Shown here piece after piece: positions 15,452-20,190 of a stretch of 20,700 nt of DNA. The translations under genes and the position numbers were made by a program. The stretch is from a virus. Within the stretch, counting starts at the first letter, position 1, and each line of letters begins with the position of its first letter. The notes under the pieces were generated by a model. That model worked only from the letters and a program-made list of their open reading frames with translations, made no database searches and was not told the DNA's origin. The stretch lies in the IMG/VR virus record IMGVR_UViG_3300012920_000356, positions 1-20,700 of that record, one strand, 5' to 3'.

Positions 15452-17106
15452 TGAACGTAACTGTTAAGGACTGTAAAGATGATTTAAAAATCTTTACATG
15501 GTATATCTGGAAACACTTAGGATTACCAAGACCTACTGACGTTCAAATCGATATAATGGATTACCTACAACATGGAGGCGATAGAATTATTATCGAAGCC
15601 TTTCGTGGAGTAGGTAAATCTTATCTAACAAGTGTTTATGTTCTTTGGAGGCTTTTCAATAACCCTGAAGAAAAATTCCTCATTGTATCTGCTTCTAAAA
15701 TCAGGGCTGATGAGTTCTCCATTTTTACTAAAAGACTTATTAATGAAGTAGATATATTAGCTCCATTGCGAGGAGGACATAGAGACTCTAATGTAGCCTT
15801 TGATGTAGCGTCCTCAGGAGCTTCTCACGCTCCTTCTGTTAAGTCAGTTGGTATAACAGGTCAGTTAACAGGTAGTCGTGCTTCAGAAGTAATTGCAGAC
15901 GATATAGAAGTAATCTCAAATTCACTTACAAATGATATGAGGGCTAAACTTTTACATAGATGTGGAGAGTTTGAATCAGTTTTACTTCCAGGAGGTAAGA
16001 TTAAATACTTAGGTACTCCTCAAAACTATGAAACAATTTATAATAAACTAGCAGAAAGAGATTATAAACTACGAATATGGACTGCTCGTATGCCAGAGGC
16101 AACAAAAATAATTGATTATAATGGTTGTCTTGCACCTATGGTTTTAAATTCAAATAAAGAAGTAGGCGAACCTATAGACCCTATGAGATTTGATGATGAT
16201 GATTTAAATGATAGAGAAAGTAATATGGGAAGGTCTACATTTAAACTACAATTTATGTTAGATACTTCATTAACAGATGAAGACAGATTTCCATTAAGAA
16301 CTACAGATTTAATTGTTATGGATACTGATGGAGAAAGAGCTCCTATAAGTCTTCAATGGGGAGCTGGTAAGTCTAATTGTATAGAAGATATACCTACAGT
16401 AGGAATGGGCAATGATGCTTGGTATAGTCCTATATTCATATCAGAAGAATGGTCAGAATTTGAAGGGTCAGTTTTAGCTATAGACCCTTCTGGTAGAGGA
16501 GCTGATAATACTGGATACGCAGTAGTAAAAACTCTACATGGAAAGCTATATGTAACTGCCTTAGGAGGAATCCCAGGAGGGTACTCTGATGGTGCGTTGC
16601 AGAAATTAGCTAATATAGCAAAAAAACACAAGGTTAATGCAGTCTATCTAGAAGCAAACTTTGGTAATGGTATGTTTACCAAGTTATTCACACCTTTTCT
16701 AGTTAAGACTCACCCTTGTACAGTTCAAGAAGCTACAGTAAAAGGACAAAAAGAAGTGCGTATTATAAATACTCTAGAGCCTGTAGTTTCAGGACATAGG
16801 CTAGTGATTAGTCGTGAAGTAATCGAGAGGGACGCAGAGATTTCTAGAGACCCTCTTGAATACTTTCATTCCTTTGGCTATCAATTCACTAGAATTAACA
16901 GGTCTAAAAGGTCTTTAAAGCATGATGATGTTATAGATGCTCTTTCATTAGCAGTAGAATATTGGCAATCAGTATTAGCTACTGATGAAGATAGAGCAGT
17001 AGAACAACATAAACTTGACTGGATATTAGAAGAAATGGATAAGTCTACTGAATGGCTTACACATGGTCATAATACGTCTAAACCTTTAAATTGGACAGGC
17101 ATTTAA
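15451..17106 (+). CDS. Terminase large subunit (T7 gp19-like)
   Basis: This 551-residue DNA-packaging motor has both domains. ATPase: Walker A AFRGVGKS (50-57), as in T7 gp19, and Walker B EVIADDIE (about 143-150). Nuclease: the acidic AIDPSGRGADNTGY (Asp near 344), VYLEANFGNG (Glu near 400) and HDDVIDALSLA (491-501). It pumps concatemeric DNA into the procapsid and cuts it. Length is close to T7 gp19 (586). The ATG overlapping the previous stop (TAATG) is preferred over the GTG two codons earlier. It is the last gene of the late operon, as in T7, where the genome end follows shortly after. Confidence 0.95.
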   Translation: MNVTVKDCKDDLKIFTWYIWKHLGLPRPTDVQIDIMDYLQHGGDRIIIEAFRGVGKSYLTSVYVLWRLFNNPEEKFLIVSASKIRADEFSIFTKRLINEVDILAPLRGGHRDSNVAFDVASSGASHAPSVKSVGITGQLTGSRASEVIADDIEVISNSLTNDMRAKLLHRCGEFESVLLPGGKIKYLGTPQNYETIYNKLAERDYKLRIWTARMPEATKIIDYNGCLAPMVLNSNKEVGEPIDPMRFDDDDLNDRESNMGRSTFKLQFMLDTSLTDEDRFPLRTTDLIVMDTDGERAPISLQWGAGKSNCIEDIPTVGMGNDAWYSPIFISEEWSEFEGSVLAIDPSGRGADNTGYAVVKTLHGKLYVTALGGIPGGYSDGALQKLANIAKKHKVNAVYLEANFGNGMFTKLFTPFLVKTHPCTVQEATVKGQKEVRIINTLEPVVSGHRLVISREVIERDAEISRDPLEYFHSFGYQFTRINRSKRSLKHDDVIDALSLAVEYWQSVLATDEDRAVEQHKLDWILEEMDKSTEWLTHGHNTSKPLNWTGI

Positions 17107-17130
17107 GGACTTATACGCCAGTTTAACATG

Positions 17131-17164
17131 CTCCCTATTAGGGGAGAAGGGACTTTAAAGTCCC
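17131..17164 (+). terminator. Twin hairpins after terL, possible late terminator or processing site
   Basis: Two stem-loops lie 25 bases after the terL stop. The first is CTCCC-TATTAG-GGGAG (17131-17146). The second is GGGACT-TTAA-AGTCCC (17149-17164), which as DNA is a perfect 16-bp palindrome. Only a short AT tract (ATTTAG) follows, not a clean T run, so an intrinsic terminator is plausible but weak. RNA processing or a packaging-related signal is also possible. Confidence 0.5.
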
Positions 17165-17183
17165 ATTTAGTTATAGTTATAAA
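17155..17183 (+). promoter_or_regulatory. Possible sigma70-like promoter for the riboswitch cassette
   Basis: TATAAA (17178-17183) lies 17 bases after TTAAAG (17155-17160), a poor -35. Transcription would start near 17190, just before the riboswitch at about 17202. Only the placement argues for it, and the -35 falls in the preceding palindrome. Confidence 0.25.
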
Positions 17184-17201
17184 CTACTACTTTAGATTTA
17201 A

Positions 17202-17257
17202 CTCGTTCAAGTCTTGAAAGACTCGGAAGTACCTGTAAAGTGCAGGGAAGGAACGCC
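17202..17257 (+). promoter_or_regulatory. Glutamine riboswitch (glnA / Downstream-peptide type)
   Basis: The stretch folds as a three-way junction. P1 is CGTTC (17204-17208) with GAACG (17251-17255). P2 is AGTCT-TGAA-AGACT (17210-17223). P3 is CCTG (17232-17235) with CAGG (17243-17246). The unpaired bases are the tell-tale ones: CGTTCA, then CGGAAGTA between P2 and P3, then GAAGGAACGC. As I recall them, these are the conserved core of the glutamine-binding glnA and Downstream-peptide RNAs of cyanobacteria and marine metagenomes (CGUUCA / CGGAAGUA / GAAGGAACGC). A short peptide gene starts 20 bases further on, the arrangement that named the Downstream-peptide motif. A hairpin TAACT-TGGAG-AGTTA (17258-17272) places the ribosome site GGAG in its loop, so ligand binding probably controls translation start. 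The match is to a remembered consensus. Confidence 0.85.
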
Positions 17258-17274
17258 TAACTTGGAGAGTTAAG

Positions 17275-17331
17275 ATGGAAGTTACCTTTAATTACAGAGG
17301 TGTTACTTACGTTAAAAAGATTAATAAGTAA
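17275..17331 (+). CDS. 18-residue 'downstream peptide' with YRGVxY motif
   Basis: The peptide is MEVTFNYRGVTYVKKINK, with GGAGAG 5 bases before the ATG. It lies directly behind the glutamine riboswitch and ahead of a terminator hairpin, so it is the only gene of that cassette. Short reading frames in this position are the hallmark of the Downstream-peptide motif. The YRG(V)xY core resembles the conserved YRG motif of the cyanobacterial/viral DUF4278 family as I remember it. The function is unknown. By analogy with small glutamine-synthetase inhibitors under glutamine riboswitches in cyanobacteria, it may act on host nitrogen metabolism, but no such similarity can be shown from 18 residues. 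Confidence 0.72.
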   Translation: MEVTFNYRGVTYVKKINK

Positions 17332-17344
17332 CTTAAAAATACTT

Positions 17345-17373
17345 GGGAGTATTTATTTACTCCCTTTAGTGTG
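17345..17373 (+). terminator. Terminator-like hairpin closing the riboswitch cassette
   Basis: A perfect 7-bp stem, GGGAGTA (17345-17351) and TACTCCC (17358-17364), with a 6-base loop is followed by TTTAGTGTG. It begins 14 bases after the stop of the 18-residue peptide. The U tract is short, so efficiency is uncertain, but the position and the stem are as expected for an intrinsic terminator. Confidence 0.6.
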
Positions 17374-17507
17374 TTTTGCAAAACTCTTTCAAAATTTATT
17401 AAAAAAATCTGAATGGTTTAATTTTATTGTGAATTTTTAAAATTTCCCCTTCGAAGAAAATTTTGCGATTTACAATAATTAAAATGGCAAAAATACAAAT
17501 TTGTAAT

Positions 17508-17529
17508 TTCCTTCAAAGTTCCTTCAAAG
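17508..17529. repeat. Short tandem repeat, 2 x 11 bp
   Basis: TTCCTTCAAAG occurs twice head to tail (17508-17518 and 17519-17529), followed by a partial TT. It lies in the AT-rich gene-free stretch. Two copies are too few to suggest a function. Confidence 0.8.
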
Positions 17530-17619
17530 TTGTAGTTTTTAAAAATTAAATGACAATATTGTAAGACCTCAAAAAGATTGAAAGTTCATTAAGTTCATTT
17601 TATAATGAACAAGTTGAAC

Positions 17620-17645
17620 GACGACAGCACGTCATTATTTTTTTT
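17620..17645 (+). terminator. Weak terminator-like hairpin with T8 run
   Basis: GACG-ACAGCA-CGTC (17620-17633) is followed by ATTA and a run of eight T (17638-17645). The stem is only 4 bp, so it is a weak candidate. It sits just before the first palindromic repeat and could insulate the early region from read-through. Confidence 0.35.
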
Positions 17646-17652
17646 CTAATAA

Positions 17653-17680
17653 TTATAAAAGGTAGACATTGTCTACTTTT
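17653..17680. promoter_or_regulatory. Palindromic element copy 1 (operator-like)
   Basis: The 15-bp perfect palindrome GTAGACATTGTCTAC lies at 17662-17676 with A-rich left and T-rich right flanks. The surrounding 28 bp (17653-17680) are repeated identically 46 bp downstream. It lies about 80 bp before the -35 of the first early promoter. A binding site for a dimeric regulator is the simplest reading. Confidence 0.8.
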
Positions 17681-17698
17681 AAGAAATTCGAATCCCTT

Positions 17699-17726
17699 TT
17701 ATAAAAGGTAGACATTGTCTACTTTT
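17699..17726. promoter_or_regulatory. Palindromic element copy 2 (operator-like)
   Basis: This is the second copy of the 28-bp block, with core GTAGACATTGTCTAC at 17708-17722. It lies 46 bp (about four to five helical turns) from copy 1 and 34 bp ahead of TTGACG. Paired sites upstream of a promoter are a usual layout for an activator or for a looping repressor. Confidence 0.8.
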
Positions 17727-17756
17727 TAGATACTTAAAAGTTTCTTTGTAGATTGC

Positions 17757-17785
17757 TTGACGTATGCCATTTATTTTATTACGTT
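17757..17785 (+). promoter_or_regulatory. Putative sigma70-type early promoter
   Basis: TTGACG (17757-17762) and TACGTT (17780-17785) are separated by 17 bases. The -35 matches TTGACA at five of six positions. The -10 keeps the TAnnnT frame but is otherwise poor. It follows the two palindromes and precedes the first early gene. The start point would be near 17792, which bears on the choice of start codon for that gene. Confidence 0.5.
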
Positions 17786-17891
17786 CTTAATAATGAAAAT
17801 TACAAATGACAATTCAGCTAATACAGACACCAATTTAGAGTTGGTTGCCAATACAGTTTTGGCAGGCTCTATTAATAAGGAAAATTGTATT

Positions 17892-18359
17892 ATGAAGACT
17901 AAAAATGAAATTGTTAAAATCGCTACTGCTGAGGCAAGAGTTGTAATTGGATTAGCAAAGGGTGAAATCCGAGGCGTTAAAGATATTGCTAGTAAAGTTA
18001 AAGAATCAAGCAAATCGGTTAGCCAGCAAGAATACTTAATCAAGGAAATTTGGAAACAAGCTAAAGTCCAAATGATGAGAGAGTATTTAAAAGGCGTTGA
18101 TAAGCCTTCAGTAAAATTACTTAAGGCTGACGAAGTCGCTAAAAAGGAATATTCTAGAGTAAATAAAATTATCTCTAGAGTAAAAGAGGAATTAGGCTTG
18201 AAAGATAATAAAACTAAAAAGCCTGTTGATATGGTACAAAAATCAATCGACACTCTTTATAAATTATTAGAGGCTGAAGAAATGCAAATTGCTAATGAGA
18301 AACAACTAAAAGAAATCAGCGATTATCTAAAGAGGGTTGCGAAAATTAACAGAAAGTAA
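17892..18359 (+). CDS. Unrecognised basic helical early protein
   Basis: This 155-residue Lys/Glu-rich protein opens MKTKNEIVKIATAEARVVIG and contains VKDIASKVKESSKSVSQQEY, a long charged helix region, and a LEAEEMQIANEKQLKEISDYL end. It looks wholly alpha-helical with no membrane span, and no family is recognised. The start at 17892 is preferred because AAGGA lies 10 bases upstream. An in-frame ATG at 17793 (188 residues) has no ribosome site and would sit at the predicted transcript start. The ~100-base leader carries a 7-bp hairpin (17845-17865). It is the first gene after the paired palindromes and is closed by a strong terminator, so it forms a single-gene unit. It might be the regulator that binds the palindromes, but no DNA-binding motif is clear. 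Confidence 0.68.
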   Translation: MKTKNEIVKIATAEARVVIGLAKGEIRGVKDIASKVKESSKSVSQQEYLIKEIWKQAKVQMMREYLKGVDKPSVKLLKADEVAKKEYSRVNKIISRVKEELGLKDNKTKKPVDMVQKSIDTLYKLLEAEEMQIANEKQLKEISDYLKRVAKINRK

Positions 18360-18382
18360 TTAGCTAGAATTATGTAATTATT

Positions 18383-18413
18383 GAGAGAGGCTTCCGAGCC
18401 TCTCTCTTTTTTT
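18383..18413 (+). terminator. Strong intrinsic terminator
   Basis: A perfect 10-bp stem, GAGAGAGGCT (18383-18392) and AGCCTCTCTC (18397-18406), with loop TCCG is followed by seven T. It lies 23 bases after the stop of the first early gene and is the clearest terminator in the window. It would separate that gene from the palindrome-led genes downstream. Confidence 0.93.
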
Positions 18414-18429
18414 ATTGGATTTAAGAAAA

Positions 18430-18444
18430 GTAGACATTGTCTAC
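18430..18444. promoter_or_regulatory. Palindromic element copy 3
   Basis: The core GTAGACATTGTCTAC is flanked by AAGAAAA on the left and CTTTGTG on the right. It lies 17 bp after the strong terminator and 70 bp before the next start codon, with a GTGT-rich leader between. Its place directly after a terminator suggests that new transcription starts or is controlled here. Confidence 0.78.
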
Positions 18445-18514
18445 CTTTGTGATTTGTGGTGTGTCGTGTGGTGTGCCATGTGTGTGTAAATTAATAATAA
18501 AGGAAGTGTGTGTT

Positions 18515-18673
18515 ATGAAATTAAAACGACTAAATAATAAAGTGTGTGTGTGGTTACCTTATCAGACTATGAATTATCCTTGTGATATGAAAAGGTGTGC
18601 TAACTGGTTTAAGGCAATGTGTAAGAATTTACAATTCTTTAAATACAATCCTTGTGTGAATTATAAAAAGTAG
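18515..18673 (+). CDS. Unrecognised cysteine-rich small basic protein
   Basis: This 52-residue protein has five cysteines (in KVCVW, YPCDMKRCANW, AMCKN and NPCVN) plus several Lys and aromatic residues: MKLKRLNNKVCVWLPYQTMN begins it. The cysteine spacing does not form a clear zinc knuckle, though a metal site is possible. The start ATG has AAAGGAAG about 8 bases upstream, separated by GTGTGTGTT. The reading frame extends upstream to a TTG inside palindrome copy 3, but that start has no ribosome site. The stop codon TAG is formed by the first bases of palindrome copy 4. Small early phage proteins of this kind often target host factors; nothing specific can be said. Confidence 0.6.
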   Translation: MKLKRLNNKVCVWLPYQTMNYPCDMKRCANWFKAMCKNLQFFKYNPCVNYKK

Positions 18674-18684
18674 ACATTGTCTAC
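18670..18684. promoter_or_regulatory. Palindromic element copy 4
   Basis: The core GTAGACATTGTCTAC is preceded by TTATAAAAA and followed by TATTATGAAAGG. Its TAG (18671-18673) is the stop of the upstream gene, and it ends 22 bp before the next start codon. Confidence 0.8.
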
Positions 18685-18706
18685 TATTATGAAAGGTGTG
18701 TGTGTT

Positions 18707-18931
18707 ATGACTATTGATAAACGTAATAGGTTAATTCAACTACTTGAAGATATAGATGAAGCATATAGTAGTATGTATTCGTATGGTGTCATAGGAGCAT
18801 TTGAAATGAGTGGCGATACTGAAGACTGTCATCTTTTGAATGGCAAATTTAATAAGTTAGTTGATGAAGCAATGGGAATAATTAAGAACATGGAAAGTGT
18901 CGAGTTCGGAAATGGAAGAATAGATATATAA
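18707..18931 (+). CDS. Unrecognised 74-residue acidic early protein
   Basis: The start ATG at 18707 has GAAAGG about 10 bases upstream with a GTGTGTGTT spacer, the same leader pattern as the gene before. An in-frame ATG at 18689 lies upstream of that ribosome site and is less likely. The protein (MTIDKRNRLIQLLEDIDEAY, then SYGVIGAFEMSGDTEDCHLL, then NKLVDEAMGIIKNMES) is acidic and likely two helices around a short loop. No family is recognised. It is followed by a 77-base gap that contains a TTGACA but no good -10. Confidence 0.6.
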   Translation: MTIDKRNRLIQLLEDIDEAYSSMYSYGVIGAFEMSGDTEDCHLLNGKFNKLVDEAMGIIKNMESVEFGNGRIDI

Positions 18932-19008
18932 ATAAATGTGTGTGGCTATTGACATAGGATTGTTTATATGAGAAGATATATAAAGAATAGAGAAAGTGTA
19001 GGTGTATT

Positions 19009-19233
19009 ATGAATTATACTCACAATGGTGTGAGATACAAACTAGAGGGATTTTCAAGTGACTTTGCAAAGTCCTTGAAAGATAGAGAATATTCTAGAGG
19101 AGTGCGTGTGCAAGCCCTAGGAAGTAAAAGGTTTGCAGTAGCTATCGCAGACAAAGGAACAGAGATTGTTCGTGGTGTGTTGCATGATAGTGTAGGTGCA
19201 AATCTTGGTGAGTTACTAAATTGGAAAAAGTAG
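19009..19233 (+). CDS. Unrecognised 74-residue early protein
   Basis: The product begins MNYTHNGVRYKLEGFSSDFA and continues through VRVQALGSKRFAVAIADKGT to a GELLNWKK end. The centre reads as a beta hairpin followed by a helix. The opening NGVRYK is loosely like the YRGVTYVKK of the riboswitch peptide at 17275, too short to claim relationship. A GTAGGTGT stretch before the ATG gives a modest ribosome site. It is the only complete early gene in the window without a palindrome directly ahead. Its stop TAG comes from palindrome copy 5. No family is recognised. Confidence 0.58.
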   Translation: MNYTHNGVRYKLEGFSSDFAKSLKDREYSRGVRVQALGSKRFAVAIADKGTEIVRGVLHDSVGANLGELLNWKK

Positions 19234-19244
19234 ACATTGTCTAC
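19230..19244. promoter_or_regulatory. Palindromic element copy 5
   Basis: The core GTAGACATTGTCTAC is preceded by GGAAAAA and followed by TATTACAAAGG. It supplies the TAG stop (19231-19233) of the upstream gene and ends 25 bp before the start of the amidotransferase gene. Confidence 0.8.
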
Positions 19245-19269
19245 TATTACAAAGGAAGGAAACAAGTAA

Positions 19270-20190
19270 GTGTGTATAGCAATCATTAAACCTAGTGGCA
19301 TTCCATTGCCAAGTGAGGATACTTTGCATTTAAGTTTTTGTGCAAACTCTCATGGAGCTGGACTGTCTACTGTGTCAGAAGATGGTGGGTTTATGATTAG
19401 TAAAGGTTACTTCGACTTCGACGAATACTATTCAGCATTGAAACAGTATGTGTCGACTGATAACCTTGCGTTTCTGCACATGAGAATTGCTACTCATGGA
19501 AATGTGGATAAAGGCAACTGCCACCCATTTCCTGTGTGTGATGATTATGGGCTGATGAGGTATGATGAAATAGATAATGCTGACATGGTGTTCATGCACA
19601 ATGGTATGTTATCTATTGATACCGATAGCAAGGAAGTATCAGATACTATGACATTCAACAAGATGTTATATATGGGTGGAGTGAATCCTTTCAATCATAG
19701 AGCCAAAGCATTGATTGAAGAAATCATAGATGGGAGTCGTATTGCATTCATGAAAATGGATACAAATGGTACTCCTATCTATCGGAAGTATGGTGAGGGG
19801 TGGATTAAAAGTGATGGGGTGTGGTATTCTAACTACTCTTATTGTAATCCATTATATCCTACTCCTACTTCTACTAAAGTAACTTATGGTGGGTATGGTT
19901 TCGGTAACTATGCCTTCGAAGTAGAAGACTTGATGCCTGATGAGGTAGAGTGTGTGGCTTGGGGAGAGTGTCCAAGTACTATGCAGACTCTAGACTCTAA
20001 TCATGTGTGTAAGTCTGCCAAGCTAGACTACAGTAATATAGTCAAGTGGTTACACAAAGCAAGTGCTGACGAGTTAAGGCTGAGTGGCATGAGTCAGCAG
20101 TTTATTGTCGAGTGGCAAAAAGTACAGAAAAGTAGACAATGTCTACCTATTGTGAAAGGAGTAAATAAAAATGGAAGCGTCAGCGTATAA
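19270..20190 (+). CDS. Class II glutamine amidotransferase (Ntn-hydrolase), GTG start
   Basis: This 306-residue protein has an N-terminal Gn-AT_II domain. Cys2, exposed once the initiator Met is removed, is the nucleophile (MCIAIIKPSG). NSHGAG lies at 26-31. HMRIATHG (70-77) gives the Arg and His that hold glutamine, as in HTRWATHG of GlmS. FMHNG (108-112) supplies the oxyanion hole, and SDT (124-126) supplies the Asp. It would release ammonia from glutamine. The last ~100 residues are not a GlmS isomerase or other synthetase domain, so the acceptor enzyme must be separate, perhaps the next gene. The GTG start is fixed by the need for Cys at position 2, with AAAGGAAGGA upstream. Palindrome copy 5 lies before it, and copy 6 lies inside its 3' end. 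Use in DNA-base, nucleotide or peptide modification is possible. Confidence 0.85.
   Translation: MCIAIIKPSGIPLPSEDTLHLSFCANSHGAGLSTVSEDGGFMISKGYFDFDEYYSALKQYVSTDNLAFLHMRIATHGNVDKGNCHPFPVCDDYGLMRYDEIDNADMVFMHNGMLSIDTDSKEVSDTMTFNKMLYMGGVNPFNHRAKALIEEIIDGSRIAFMKMDTNGTPIYRKYGEGWIKSDGVWYSNYSYCNPLYPTPTSTKVTYGGYGFGNYAFEVEDLMPDEVECVAWGECPSTMQTLDSNHVCKSAKLDYSNIVKWLHKASADELRLSGMSQQFIVEWQKVQKSRQCLPIVKGVNKNGSVSV
20132..20146. promoter_or_regulatory. Palindromic element copy 6 (centre A)
   Basis: GTAGACAATGTCTAC is the same 15-bp palindrome with the central base A rather than T. It lies inside the last codons of the amidotransferase gene (reading SRQCL) and 24 bp before the next start, followed by CTATTGTGAAAGG as in copy 4. 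Confidence 0.78.

Larger units (their letters stand above)
17374..17652. other. AT-rich gene-free junction with many inverted repeats
   Basis: I see no credible gene here. The stretch holds several dyads: AAAATTT (17439-17445) with AAATTTT (17458-17464) around CTTCGAAG; TACAAATTTGTA (17494-17505); ACAATATTGT (17553-17562); and GTTCATT-TTAT-AATGAAC (17593-17610), with an extra GTTCATT copy at 17584-17590. In T7-like phages the DNA between terL and the first early gene contains the genome ends (terminal repeat). Because late and early genes meet here on one contig, this is the best place for the physical end, for an early control region, or for an origin. None of these is shown directly. Confidence 0.45.

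Noticed and set aside
16353-16631. Minus-strand frame inside terL
   Set aside because: It is a shadow of the nuclease domain of the terminase large subunit.
17202-17272. The structured RNA as a tRNA
   Set aside because: It has three-way-junction stems of 4-5 bp with no acceptor stem, anticodon loop or TTCRA arm; the glutamine-aptamer core explains the conserved bases better.
17484-17549. 21-codon frame starting MAKIQICNF in the gene-free stretch
   Set aside because: No ribosome site, and it runs through a tandem repeat and palindromes; nothing supports translation.
17771-18253. A 160-codon frame on the minus strand opposite the first early gene
   Set aside because: The translation is a hydrophobic mirror of a Lys/Glu-rich gene, with no ribosome site or promoter; the plus-strand gene has a ribosome site and a strong terminator.
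18949-18985. TTGACA followed by AT-rich DNA as a promoter for the gene at 19009
   Set aside because: No TATAAT-like hexamer lies at 16-18 bases; the nearest TATATA is about 22 bases away. It cannot be excluded but is not supported.
19020-19301. Minus-strand frame opposite the 74-residue gene and the amidotransferase start
   Set aside because: It covers a palindrome and two plus-strand genes with good starts, and shows no family features.
17653-20146. Palindromic repeats as a CRISPR array
   Set aside because: The copies are 15 bp, unevenly spaced from 46 to about 900 bp, and lie between genes; there are no regular spacers or cas genes.
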